The notes under the pieces are model-generated. The model was given only the letters and a program-made list of their open reading frames with translations, did not search any database and had not been told where the DNA came from. Position numbers and translations under genes: made by a program. A stretch of DNA of 64,000 nt from positions 86,111 to 150,110 of the forward strand of contig JAJVIK010000015.1 of the NCBI GenBank assembly GCA_022072055.1, in the 5' to 3' direction. The DNA comes from a bacterium (lineage in GTDB: Bacteria; Hinthialibacterota; Hinthialibacteria; OLB16). Positions 45,017-53,613 of the stretch are shown here, in pieces (position 1 is the stretch's first letter; each line of letters begins with the position of its first letter).

Positions 45017-45650
45017 ATGGGTTCTGGATACGAAGTGGGAGGTGTCAAGTTGGAAGCCAAGAATCTCTTGGGACTTATCCGCAAGGCAGGCAAGGTCCTC
45101 GCCAAAATGCAAAAGGCGTTCGAGTCCCTCGACAAGAAGAATTACGATCAATCCGAACTGATCCTCAACGAGAGCATTCGTCAGATCAGCCAAGAGTGGT
45201 CGAGCTTGCGGCGGGAAACAGGATCAAGATTTGGGTCAAATGTTGCCGACGTCGGGTCCCCAGAGTATGCGCATCAAGTCGAGAAGTTTCTGAAAGCGTC
45301 GAACATTCCTCTCAAGGGACATTACCCCTCTTATCTCTTCCCACCCTTTACCCTTGAGTTCTCTCCCGAGAAGGATCATGCCAAGCTCCAAATGGGACGG
45401 AAATCCGAGAAGACGACGGCCCTTGCTCCTGAGGCACTGGCCAACTGGATCGGCACACGTTATCGGAAGGTGGTGGATAGACCCTTTGATTCAAAAACCG
45501 TTGCTGGAAACCTGCTCAAGGCCTACGAGGTGGTTAATCGTTTGGCGTACCGCAGCGAAAGGGTTCGCTGGGGCCACGCCGTTCCCCTCGGGGAGATATA
45601 CAAATTGCTTACACTATCTCGCTCCAGCCGCCAGGAGTACTCAGAGGGTC

Positions 45651-45658
45651 AGTTTATC
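45651..45658. repeat. Left target-site duplication of the IS
   Basis: AGTTTATC, identical to 47006-47013 on the other side of the element. Removing one copy with the IS restores the host reading frame exactly. Confidence 0.85.
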
Positions 45659-47005
45659 GGCTCCTCCTACATGCTGGGGGTTATAAATTCGGGTAAACCA
45701 CCGCAGCAATGATAGATGATGTCGATGAAGGTCTGGGCTTTTCGGAAGCCGAAGGCGCGGTGAGACAGCGATTTGATCTTGTTGTTCATGCCTTCCAGGG
45801 CGGCGTTTGAGATACGCTGCGTGGTCCATGCCATCACCCCTTTCCAGTGACGCCGCAGCATCCAGGCGAAATCTCTCAGCGGTTCGATCCGGCTGTGGCT
45901 CGCCCACCAGAACCACTGATTCAGGTACTTCGCCGCGCGGCCCGGCTGAACGTACTCCCAGAACTGTTGAAACGCCTCCTTCAGATAATACGCCTTGACC
46001 ACTTTCCGGTTGGTGTTCAGCAACGCTCCCAGGCGGCGCTTTTCCTTCGGCTCCAGGTTCCACGGGTTCTTCAGGAGTAGATAACGCGAACGCTTCAACT
46101 CTTTCCGCTCCTCCGCCGGCAGAGACCGGTATTCCTCCCGCCGCACCCGGTCCACCGCCTCGTTGAGATGCTTCACCACATGAAACCGGTCGAACACCAA
46201 ACTCGCTTGGGGCGCTTTCTCTTCCAGCACCTGGATGTAGGGCTCCCACATGTCGCAGCACACCGTCTCCACTTCGGCGGCCCGCTCAGGACCCCATTCC
46301 TCGAAGAATCGTTCCAAGGTCGTCCGCTCGCGTCCCTCGCCCACCCACACCACCACTCCGCTTTCCAGGTCATACGTGACCGTCAGGTACACATGACGCT
46401 TCCGGCGCGACACCTCGTCCACTCCCAGCACCCGCACCGCCGTCTTCGGACGATGCTCCAACCCATACGCCACCGCCACGCGCACCGCTCGCTGCACCGT
46501 GTTCCAGGAAACACCGAAACGCCTCGCCGTCTCCGCGATCGACAACGCCTTCGCCCAGGACGCCAGAAACGCCACCAGACCCTTGCTCATCTTCCCCTTC
46601 GGCAGCGCCCACGGCATGGCTTCTGTCCGAAGCCCACATTTCCCGCACACCACCCGGCGAGGGCGATACTCCAGAATCACCGATGTCCGCCACAACGGCA
46701 CATGCTGCCATCTCCGAACTCTTCGTGTCTCATGCACCCACTTCGCCCGGCTTCCGCAACACCCGCAGTGGACCTTTCCATTCCTTCGCGGAACGATCTC
46801 CGCCACCAGCCCTTCCTCCTCCATTCTCACTCGCTTCACCCGGTGACTTCTCAGTTCCAGCGTCTGTTGTAAGATCCCTTCGACAAGCATCTGTTTTCGT
46901 GACCTCCTTCCGTATTCCCTTTCAAGAACACGTAAGTATCACGTTCTCAGGTGCTTGTCTTTACTTTAACCCCGCTAAACTAACCCCCCGGAAAGCGGAG
47001 GAACC
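45659..47005 (-). mobile_element. ISL3-family-like insertion sequence
   Basis: 1347 bp bounded by imperfect inverted repeats: the left end begins GGCTCCTCC and contains GGGGGTTA, and the right end read inward begins GGTTCCTCC and contains GGGGGGTTA. Direct repeats AGTTTATC (8 bp) flank it at 45651-45658 and 47006-47013, the target size expected for ISL3 elements. It carries one intact transposase gene whose stop codon lies in the left terminal repeat. No other copy is in this window. Confidence 0.85.
45667..46890 (-). CDS. ISL3-family transposase
   Basis: 407 residues and intact. N-terminal zinc ribbon: VHCGCCGSRAKWVHE and RVVCGKCGLRTEAMPWALPK. HTH region: KALSIAETARRFGVSWNTVQ. The DDE core has VLGVDEVSRRKRHVYLTVTY, VETVCCDMWEPYIQVLEEKA with ASLVFDRFHVVKHLNEAVDR, and SNAALEGMNNKIKSLSHRAF carrying the final Glu; the order and spacing fit ISL3 transposases. 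The SD is AAGGAGG about ten bases before the ATG. The enzyme would move this element by cut-and-paste. It sits antisense to the interrupted host gene. Confidence 0.92.
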   Translation of the reverse strand: MLVEGILQQTLELRSHRVKRVRMEEEGLVAEIVPRRNGKVHCGCCGSRAKWVHETRRVRRWQHVPLWRTSVILEYRPRRVVCGKCGLRTEAMPWALPKGKMSKGLVAFLASWAKALSIAETARRFGVSWNTVQRAVRVAVAYGLEHRPKTAVRVLGVDEVSRRKRHVYLTVTYDLESGVVVWVGEGRERTTLERFFEEWGPERAAEVETVCCDMWEPYIQVLEEKAPQASLVFDRFHVVKHLNEAVDRVRREEYRSLPAEERKELKRSRYLLLKNPWNLEPKEKRRLGALLNTNRKVVKAYYLKEAFQQFWEYVQPGRAAKYLNQWFWWASHSRIEPLRDFAWMLRRHWKGVMAWTTQRISNAALEGMNNKIKSLSHRAFGFRKAQTFIDIIYHCCGGLPEFITPSM

Positions 47006-47013
47006 AGTTTATC
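47006..47013. repeat. Right target-site duplication of the IS
   Basis: AGTTTATC, the second copy of the duplicated target; it is followed directly by the remaining codons of the split gene. Confidence 0.85.
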
Positions 47014-47174
47014 TTCGATCTTACACGCTTCCGCCGAAGTGGCTCCATGGTGGAGTCTGGGAAGAAGTACGAGCTTGGCTACTCACGTGATCAGAAGAAG
47101 GCCTATGCTATAACCGATGAAAAGGGGCATGAGCACAGAGTTTCTAGCCTGACCATTCATGATCAGGGAGCTTG

Positions 47175-48371
47175 ATGATGATTGTGAGCCACGAGGATTT
47201 GGAAAGTCTCCGTGCAGGCGTACCACCATCGAACTTAGACTTGGTCCGCGCCATTACTGTGAACGAGGAGGCCTGGCTGAAGCCCTTTGCGGAATACTAT
47301 TTGGAGAACTTTATCGCAGGTGGAGGAAGCAAAATCAAGGTCTTGGTTGGGGGCGAGGGTACCGGCAAGACCCACTGTCTCCGCTGGATAGAAAGCCGCG
47401 CTCGGGAACTGGGATATACGACCGTCTCCATTTCAATGCGCGACGTGGAATGGAAGTTCTCCAACCTACCGCAATTGTACAAGACAATCGTCGTGCAAAC
47501 GGATTGGGAGGATCTCCTATCAGGACTCTCCAGACATGTGGCGGTGGAACTGGGGTATGGCCCCGAAAAATATGATGGCTCTTGTAGTATCCTTCCCCTC
47601 CTGATGGAAGACGAGGGACTGTCAAAGCCGGAAGCCACACGAGAGGTACGGACTTACTGTTCGAGAGTTTTCTACGGAGCAGATCTGACTCAATCCTTCA
47701 AGACGTTTGCTGCATTTGTGGTTCGCAGTTGGATGACAGGGGAGAAGGAGGGTGTCAATTTGTGTTTCAAGTGGCTCTCCGGGGAAAAGCTCCTTTTTAA
47801 CGAAATGCGGCAGTGTTCCCTATACGAGAGATTGACCCGCGTGAGCGCCCGTCAGTGGCTGTACTCCCTAATACGCCTCATACGTTTGTCCGGACGCACG
47901 GGCCTGGTCCTGCTGATGGATGATCTCGAAGCTATCACGGAACGACAGATTGACACCCGCAAGTACTGGTATACTCCCAATACCGCTAAAGACACGTTTG
48001 AACTCATCCGGCAGCTCATTGATGACGCTGAATTGCTTGAACACATGCTGGTCATATTGAGTGGACGAATGACAATTGTGGACGATGACAAGCGAGGTAT
48101 CAAGAGCTACGAGGCGTTGTGGATGCGCCTTCAGACCGGACTCGTAAATCGCCACTTCCTTAATCCATTCGCAGACATTGTAAGCCTGGATGACTTCCTA
48201 GCATCCGCCGGGGAGGAATTTGCAAAGCTGGTAAAGAAAAGATACCGTGAGGTATTCCAGGAGGCGGGTCTGTCCCCTTCAAGTAGGGACCTCCCCGAAC
48301 TGAAGAGCAACGGTCTATTAAGAAGCGCGGTCAGGGAAATCTCGTGGATGACAGAAAAGAGGGATGGCTGA
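47175..48371 (+). CDS. BrxD/DUF2791-like AAA+ ATPase, cassette gene 2
   Basis: 398 residues starting at the ATG that overlaps the previous stop. It begins HEDLESLRAGVPPSNLDLVR, the E-(A/S)-L-R-x-G-V-P motif seen at the start of BREX ATP-binding proteins (BrxD, DUF2791). Walker A is KIKVLVGGEGTGKTHCLRW (about 59-67), Walker B GLVLLMDDLEAI (about 247), and ILSGRMTIVDDDKRGIKSYE resembles the sensor region. The protein ends VREISWMTEKRDG with no added domain. It is paired with a second ATPase two bases downstream. In BREX, BrxD is a single protein with helicases elsewhere; here two paralogs follow one unknown protein and no helicase or methylase is present. Confidence 0.7.
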   Translation: MMIVSHEDLESLRAGVPPSNLDLVRAITVNEEAWLKPFAEYYLENFIAGGGSKIKVLVGGEGTGKTHCLRWIESRARELGYTTVSISMRDVEWKFSNLPQLYKTIVVQTDWEDLLSGLSRHVAVELGYGPEKYDGSCSILPLLMEDEGLSKPEATREVRTYCSRVFYGADLTQSFKTFAAFVVRSWMTGEKEGVNLCFKWLSGEKLLFNEMRQCSLYERLTRVSARQWLYSLIRLIRLSGRTGLVLLMDDLEAITERQIDTRKYWYTPNTAKDTFELIRQLIDDAELLEHMLVILSGRMTIVDDDKRGIKSYEALWMRLQTGLVNRHFLNPFADIVSLDDFLASAGEEFAKLVKKRYREVFQEAGLSPSSRDLPELKSNGLLRSAVREISWMTEKRDG

Positions 48372-48373
48372 AC

Positions 48374-49621
48374 ATGGTAACGTTTACGGAAGAGCGCATG
48401 GCAGCCGCCCGGATTATTGAATCTCTTCGGGCCGGAGTCCCGACCCGATCCTCAACACGCGATCTGCCTGATCTACGCTCGGACTTCACACGGGCCATCT
48501 GTGAGGATCTCAATGCGCTGACTGCTGGCGAGGTGGTTCGCGGACGGCTCCTCTGGGGCCAATACGGGCAAGGTAAGTCGCACACACTCAAGCGCATCGA
48601 ACACTTGGCCCTGGACCACGGCTTCGCCGTCAGTTCAGTAACGCTTAGCCGAGAAGTCTCCTGTCACAACCTCTACAATTTTTATGGTCGAGTGGCAAAC
48701 TCTCTCAGAACTCCGAAATCCAATATGCTCGGATTACAAAACCAGCTCATGAAACTCTCCAAGGAATCACTGGACGCGTCCCCTCTTCGGAAAGCGGACC
48801 GGTATTGCCATGCGCTGCCATCCGTCGTGGTTGACCTTTTTCTCCAAGCTTCAACCGAGGAGGACCGCTATAAGCTTTACACGGGGTTGCTCGGTGACCC
48901 TCTCCGGGTTCCAGATGTCCGGGCCATTGCGAAGACCACAGACAAGTCTGTGCTAGATCGGGCTATTGGAGGGTTCCGGAAGGGAACGCACGCGCAGGCT
49001 TACTTTGGTGTATTGGCTGATACCATCCGGCTCTGTGCCTTAAAGGGGTGGGTAATCCTGATCGATGAGGTAGAGCTCATCGCGCGCCTGGGTGGTGTCA
49101 GTCGACTGAACGCTTATCGCAATCTCAACTGGCTCCTAAACTGGACAAGAGCCATGCCATATCAGATTTACACGGTCGGCGCAGCGGCGACCTCATTGCA
49201 GGAAGTTTGGTACACTGGCAGTGGAAGGCGTAGAGATGACCGATCTCTAATGCCCGAAATGGCGGAAAACCGTATCGGAGAAGACGGACGCCGGGAGATG
49301 GCCGACTTCTTCGAGACTGGTATCAGCAGCCAATGTCTCAAGATCGTTCCCATCGAGCGATCAAGCCTCAGGGGCCTGATTGAGAAGCTGGTGCAGATTC
49401 ACAGCATAGCCCATGATTGGACACCCGGTTCCGACGTGGATGTTTTTAAGGCAACTGGATCTCTACACCCAGACACTCCGGTGCGGACTCAAATTCGTGC
49501 GGCCTTGGAAGCTCTGGACCAAGCTCGACTTTCCGGAGTTGCCCCCTCCATTCAGGCTGGGAAACTCACAGAGTATGGGATGGAAGAGGATGAAGAATTC
49601 TTTGACTCCGAGGGGGCTTGA
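48374..49621 (+). CDS. BrxD/DUF2791-like AAA+ ATPase, cassette gene 3
   Basis: 415 residues. RIIESLRAGVPTRSSTRDLP repeats the opening motif of the upstream ATPase. Walker A is RLLWGQYGQGKSHTLKRIEH (about 62-70), followed by LDHGFAVSSVTLSREVSCHN, the V-x-x-S-x-E-x-x-x-H/N motif common in DUF2791 ATPases. Walker B is GWVILIDEVELI (about 230). LMPEMAENRIGEDGRREMAD and an acidic C-terminus (EEDEEFFDSEGA) complete it. It is the last gene of the cassette; the next feature is a minus-strand PIN module, so any downstream component that BREX-like clusters carry is missing or lies elsewhere. Confidence 0.72.
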   Translation: MVTFTEERMAAARIIESLRAGVPTRSSTRDLPDLRSDFTRAICEDLNALTAGEVVRGRLLWGQYGQGKSHTLKRIEHLALDHGFAVSSVTLSREVSCHNLYNFYGRVANSLRTPKSNMLGLQNQLMKLSKESLDASPLRKADRYCHALPSVVVDLFLQASTEEDRYKLYTGLLGDPLRVPDVRAIAKTTDKSVLDRAIGGFRKGTHAQAYFGVLADTIRLCALKGWVILIDEVELIARLGGVSRLNAYRNLNWLLNWTRAMPYQIYTVGAAATSLQEVWYTGSGRRRDDRSLMPEMAENRIGEDGRREMADFFETGISSQCLKIVPIERSSLRGLIEKLVQIHSIAHDWTPGSDVDVFKATGSLHPDTPVRTQIRAALEALDQARLSGVAPSIQAGKLTEYGMEEDEEFFDSEGA

Positions 49622-49699
49622 TCCGAGTGTCTTGATCCTGAGTGAGCGCCTTGACTTCTCCATTCAGTAAAGGTAAATCGGATCGAGGCGAATCCGCGC

Positions 49700-50101
49700 C
49701 TACGCCAGCAGCGCCTCGAACCCCGCCTGGACAAAATGATGATCCCCGGTGAGCGCCTGGGAAAGACCTTCCCTCTCCATCACCACGAAAGAGATGCAGT
49801 CCGTGAGAGACCATTCCTTGTCGGGACGACGAGAGAACAAATCCACTCCCGCTCGGAAAAGCTCTTGAGTGCTCGGAATAATGCGGCAGTAGGGATTGAT
49901 CTCAAGATCCTGTAGGATCCGAAGGAATGACCCCCTAAACGGGATTGCCGTCATGTTGTTTGCCACTTCGGTGAGAACCCACTCCGTTGTAACGGTCAGA
50001 ACACGCTCCCGCGACGAGTACTCCCGGGCCCTCGAGTGGGCGGCGTCCCGTTCATTGGCCATCGCGAGATAATAAAACGTGTCCGCGAAGACTCGCCTCA
50101 T
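49700..50101 (-). CDS. PIN-domain toxin-like protein
   Basis: 133 residues. RRVFADTFYYLAMANERDAA holds the first PIN acidic residue, TTEWVLTEVANNMTA the middle Glu, and WSLTDCISFVVMEREGLSQA then LTGDHHFVQAGFEAL the C-terminal Asp residues. It is a typical VapC-like ribonuclease. It overlaps the upstream small gene by four bases and forms a two-gene module with it, read against the ATPase cassette. Confidence 0.82.
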   Translation of the reverse strand: MRRVFADTFYYLAMANERDAAHSRAREYSSRERVLTVTTEWVLTEVANNMTAIPFRGSFLRILQDLEINPYCRIIPSTQELFRAGVDLFSRRPDKEWSLTDCISFVVMEREGLSQALTGDHHFVQAGFEALLA

Positions 50102-50334
50102 TTCCTGGGGGTCCCATACAGATAATGGTCATGGTTTGCAGCCGAGTCCGAAGGCAAGTCGTTGGCGATCCCAATCCAACTCTTGAACTGTTCCGCGAGC
50201 GTTGGGATTTGCTTCTCCGTGTTGTCTTTCACGGGCGCCTCCACGGCGGCAATTTCCACCTCCGTCCCCTCGGGCAGCTCGGCGGGTTCATCCAGGATCA
50301 CCACGCCGTTTTCCACATGGCCACGGTAAGTCAT
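50098..50334 (-). CDS. Antitoxin-like partner of the PIN protein
   Basis: 78 residues. YRGHVENGVVILDEPAELPE then GTEVEIAAVEAP matches the short N-terminal beta fold of PIN-linked antitoxins of the AbrB-like or DUF104 type (G-x-V-x-N-G-x-V-x-L-D-E-x-x-x-L-P-E-G). The C-terminus (AEQFKSWIGIANDLPSDSAA) probably wraps the toxin. The ATG overlap with the PIN gene supports an operon. Confidence 0.7.
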   Translation of the reverse strand: MTYRGHVENGVVILDEPAELPEGTEVEIAAVEAPVKDNTEKQIPTLAEQFKSWIGIANDLPSDSAANHDHYLYGTPRK

Positions 50335-50357
50335 GCCCTTCGCCTCCTCGCCATCCG

Positions 50358-52925
50358 TTACGGAATCACTTTCTCCGCCTCCGGCGCCTTCTCTCGCGCG
50401 AGTTTCTCCTGCATCTTCTCGCGCGCCAGATCGCCGATCAGCGTGTTGGCGTTGTTCAACACAATCGTTTCATAGGCCTTGGCGTCCGCGCTCTCCGCGA
50501 GCGCGGCGGTCTCATACTCGATTCGCCGAAGCAAGGTTGCATTCTTCGTCTGCCCGGAGAGGATCCGCCACTGCGCCAGGCCATCCTCCTTACGACCCGA
50601 TTGGATCAGGATCTTCCCGACACGATAGTAAATCCAGTCCACGAGCTCGGAGTCCGATCCCCCCAAGGCCGCGGCCAGGTTGCGATAGTTGGCCTCCGCC
50701 TCCTTCCAATCCCCACTCCCCTCGAAGAAGGTGGCCATCGAAAACAGCGGGAGCTGCTCCTCCTCCAAGCCCCGCAGGTAACGGAGCCTCCAGAGGGTGT
50801 CGTTGGCGAGCTCTTGCCCTGGATCAGAGGTCAGCACCTCCCCATAGAGGAGTTTGGCGTCGCCCCACTCACGCTGCCAAAGCGCCCACTCCGCCAGCCA
50901 GTAGCGCGCCTCGGCGGAATGACTTCCAAGCCCATCCGACACTTCCTGAAGAAGCGGCAACGCTTTGGATTTCTCATGGAGCTGGGTGTAGGACAACGCC
51001 TGAAGAAAGGTCAGCTCGGCCTGGTAACTTGGAAGGTTCGCCCCCTGGGAAACCTTCGAAAGCAGGTCAATCGCCCGCCCCGGTCGGTGCGCGTCGAGAT
51101 ACAGGCGGGCCATGGCGAGCGTGGCGCGCAGGCGTTGGTCCAGCGGGCTTTGGGGCAGGTCGCGCAATGTCCGCCAGAACTGCAGCGACCCGCTCAAATC
51201 CCCAATCGCTCCCGCGGAGCGCGCCGCCGCCTCCAAGGCATTCGGGCGCGAGGCCAGGAACCCCCGATCCACTTCCGCGAAAAACCGCGAGGCCAGCTCG
51301 TTCTCCCCCTGGAGCGAAAGATCCACCGCGATCCCGGCGATGTGGTTCATCCTCCGCGCTGGGTCCTTGGCCCAATAGGCGGCCACCGCCTTGGGCGGAG
51401 TGGCCAGCCATCCCGCCAAGACCTCCCGATCGTTCAGCTGCAGCGCCAGCTCGGTCTGAAGCTCCACCGCGAAATCCCTCCATGGAGCGGTGACCGTGTG
51501 GGAGGCATCCAACACCTCATTCATCCGCCTCCGGAATAAGTCCATTTGTTGCGTTCGGCGAAGCTGGTCCACCAGGCGCTCCGGGGACCAGATCCCCGAG
51601 ACCCGCGCGGTCTGGAGCTTGAGCACCTGATAAGCGGTGAGCGCCCCTTCCACATCCCCAAGGGAGATCGACACATCGAGCAAGTCCTGCGCGAACAACG
51701 CCGGTTGGCTGGTCTTCGAAACCCCTTCCTTGAAGGCCTCCACCGCCTCCTTGAGGTACCCCTTGGACTTCAGAAGTTGACCCCAGCGACGGTAGCCGAG
51801 CTCAGGGGAGCGTTCGCCGGATGGAATTCGAGACCAGACCGCGAGCGCCTGCTCGGTCATCCCCAAGTCGGCGTACATCGATCCCCACGGCTCGAGGAAC
51901 TTCCCCGGCGAGACCTTCTCCATCTCGGTGTAAATCCCCGAGGCGGTCTCGATGTCTCCATTCGCGGCGGCCATGCTCGCCACCCGGATGCGCATCGAAA
52001 GATCACTCCACAAATTCTCCCGGATGACTTGGATGGCCTCATCGAGCTTGCCGTTCTGCTCCAGGGCGAGCGCCTCGATGGCAAGACGGTCATTGCGAGA
52101 TTCTTCGGGCAGCTCGGCGGTCCGCGACAGAATCCACACGGATGCTGCCTCAAGAAACTCAGTTCCCTTGGACTCTTCATAGAACCCCGGCAGCTGAGCC
52201 CGAATCATGGGGGCGTCTCGCTCAAGCCCCGCCTCCCAAATGGCTCGCGCGGCTCCAGCCTCGCCGGTGTCATACGCCGCCCGCGCGAACTGAGGCCAGA
52301 GCGTGGAGATCTCCGCCTCCCTCAGAACTCCGGGGAGCTCCGCCCACTGCTCCTTGCTTAAAGATCCCTGGGAGGCCGCGACCAGCAGGCTGCGCGCCAC
52401 ATTTGCGCGCATTCTTGGATCGCCGTTCTTGAGCAGATCATAGAGGGTCCTCACCGCTTCCCTGTTCCGGAGCACGGAAAGCAGTAGGTCGGCATAGGCC
52501 AGATGCAACTGAGTGACCGAACCGGAATAGGGCGGATCGATTTCATCCAGGGGCGGAAGGCGGTCCTCCACAATTCGGATGGCGTCCGCGGACTGCCCCA
52601 ACGCCCGTAGGACCTCCAGCTCGGTGGTGATGAATTCGGATTCATCCACCTGGACCTCCCAGTTGGGGAGTTCTTGAAGCGCCTCCAGGGAAGCCCTGGC
52701 CTCTTCCGCAAGGCCGTTGGCGAGCAGAATGCGGGCTTCGAGCAGCAAAAACCGAGGATTGGAGAGGCTTCCCTCGGGACCGCCCTGACGCAGGAAACTC
52801 AAGGTCTGAAAGGCCTCACGAGCCCGTCCCGCCCGTAGCATCCGGTCGATCCCCTCAAAGGGGTCCAACTGGGCGACCGCCAGGGTGGGCAGAAAGGCCA
52901 GCAAAAGGGGAATGATTTTTCGCAA
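50358..52925 (-). CDS. Large secreted TPR-repeat protein
   Basis: 855 residues with a signal peptide (KIIPLLLAFLPTLAVAQ) followed by many helical repeats of about 34 residues, such as LLEARILLANGLAEEARASL, ARLYLDAHRPGRAIDLLSKV and ALSYTQLHEKSKALPLLQEV. Tetratricopeptide-type scaffolds serve as protein-binding surfaces in the periplasm or outer membrane. No enzymatic domain is visible. The C-terminus is short and Lys/Glu-rich. The partner cannot be predicted; no adjacent gene with a shared role was seen. Confidence 0.72.
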   Translation of the reverse strand: MRKIIPLLLAFLPTLAVAQLDPFEGIDRMLRAGRAREAFQTLSFLRQGGPEGSLSNPRFLLLEARILLANGLAEEARASLEALQELPNWEVQVDESEFITTELEVLRALGQSADAIRIVEDRLPPLDEIDPPYSGSVTQLHLAYADLLLSVLRNREAVRTLYDLLKNGDPRMRANVARSLLVAASQGSLSKEQWAELPGVLREAEISTLWPQFARAAYDTGEAGAARAIWEAGLERDAPMIRAQLPGFYEESKGTEFLEAASVWILSRTAELPEESRNDRLAIEALALEQNGKLDEAIQVIRENLWSDLSMRIRVASMAAANGDIETASGIYTEMEKVSPGKFLEPWGSMYADLGMTEQALAVWSRIPSGERSPELGYRRWGQLLKSKGYLKEAVEAFKEGVSKTSQPALFAQDLLDVSISLGDVEGALTAYQVLKLQTARVSGIWSPERLVDQLRRTQQMDLFRRRMNEVLDASHTVTAPWRDFAVELQTELALQLNDREVLAGWLATPPKAVAAYWAKDPARRMNHIAGIAVDLSLQGENELASRFFAEVDRGFLASRPNALEAAARSAGAIGDLSGSLQFWRTLRDLPQSPLDQRLRATLAMARLYLDAHRPGRAIDLLSKVSQGANLPSYQAELTFLQALSYTQLHEKSKALPLLQEVSDGLGSHSAEARYWLAEWALWQREWGDAKLLYGEVLTSDPGQELANDTLWRLRYLRGLEEEQLPLFSMATFFEGSGDWKEAEANYRNLAAALGGSDSELVDWIYYRVGKILIQSGRKEDGLAQWRILSGQTKNATLLRRIEYETAALAESADAKAYETIVLNNANTLIGDLAREKMQEKLAREKAPEAEKVIP

Positions 52926-53039
52926 CGGTTCGCTTCTCCCCGTGGTCGTTGTGGACCGGATTCACGCTTCCGAGTCGATCCTCTCTAGCATGCCACCGCG
53001 GGCAGGTCCCCCACAAGGGAGGACCTAAAAGCGGGGGAG

Positions 53040-53068
53040 TTGCCCCTCATTCGCGTTTCCTGTTAAAT
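53040..53068 (+). promoter_or_regulatory. Promoter of the DUF4160/DUF2442 pair, possibly leaderless
   Basis: TTGCCC (53040-53045), 17-base spacer, TTAAAT (53063-53068). The expected start at about 53075 is adjacent to the GTG start at 53076, which lacks a ribosome site. Confidence 0.45.
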
Positions 53069-53075
53069 TGTATCG

Positions 53076-53333
53076 GTGCCGGAGATTTCTAGATTCTTGG
53101 GAATAGTGATTGGAATGTTCTACCGTGAGCATGCCCCCGCTCATTTTCATGCCACTTACGGAGATTATGAAATCACAGTGGGGATCGAAACAGGCGAAGT
53201 GGAGGGACGGTTTCCGAAGCGCGCCCTCCGTCACGTATTGGAATGGCAGGATATCCACAAGGATGAACTGATGGACAACTGGGACTTGGCCATGAAAGAG
53301 AAGCCTCTCAAGATGATTCCTCCTCTGGAGTAA
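53076..53333 (+). CDS. DUF4160 protein
   Basis: 85 residues from GTG. PEISRFLGIVIGMFYREHAP then AHFHATYGDYEITVGIETGE is the DUF4160 signature (F-Y-x-E-H-x-P-x-H-F-H-x-x-Y). The family is small, cytoplasmic and almost always followed by a DUF2442 protein, as here; such pairs are suspected toxin-antitoxin-like modules. Stop and next start are only 4 bp apart. Confidence 0.88.
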   Translation: MPEISRFLGIVIGMFYREHAPAHFHATYGDYEITVGIETGEVEGRFPKRALRHVLEWQDIHKDELMDNWDLAMKEKPLKMIPPLE

Positions 53334-53337
53334 GAGG

Positions 53338-53583
53338 ATGACGCCACGTGTGGTTCGGGCCGAATACATCCAAGGTTACATGATCCGGGTTTGGTTTGGC
53401 GACGGATCAAGCGCCGACATTGACTTTGCCAAGGAACTTGAGGGCGAGGTCTTCGATCCTCTCCGGGACATCAGCTATTTCAGGCAATTCCTGGTCCATC
53501 CCGAGCTGCACACCCTGGTTTGGCCTAACGGGGCGGATTTTGCCCCCGAGTTCCTCTATTCCAAGGTGCAGGTCGCGGTTTAG
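53338..53583 (+). CDS. DUF2442 protein
   Basis: 81 residues. TPRVVRAEYIQGYMIRVWFG and LEGEVFDPLRDISYFRQFLV then HPELHTLVWPNGADFAPEFL match DUF2442, whose C-terminus ends in W-x-N-G-x-D-x-x-P-E-x-L. It is the standard partner of DUF4160. Possibly the DNA-binding or neutralising half; role not established. Confidence 0.88.
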   Translation: MTPRVVRAEYIQGYMIRVWFGDGSSADIDFAKELEGEVFDPLRDISYFRQFLVHPELHTLVWPNGADFAPEFLYSKVQVAV

Positions 53584-53613
53584 GTTGGATCTCCCTTTTT
53601 GAGATTGGCTTCT

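Larger units (their letters stand above)
45017..47175 (+). pseudogene. First gene of the ATPase cassette, split by an insertion sequence
   Basis: The left part (45017-45658) and right part (47014-47175) join in frame once one target duplication and the IS are removed, giving a 267-residue protein. The N-terminus is a coiled coil (LIRKAGKVLAKMQKAFESLD); then come YPSYLFPPFTLEFSPEKD, LAPEALANWIGTRYRKVVDR and PLGEIYKLLTLSRSSRQEYS. After the junction come FDLTRFRRSGSMVESGKKYE then LGYSRDQKKAYAITDEKGHE. I do not recognise the family. An alternative start is the TTG at 45050 with GGAGG seven bases ahead. The stop overlaps the first ATPase start (TGATG). Without the IS it would be the first cistron of the operon. 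Confidence 0.7.

Noticed and set aside
46168-46872. 234-codon frame antisense to the transposase
   Set aside because: His/Arg/Pro-rich shadow of the transposase gene; no start context.
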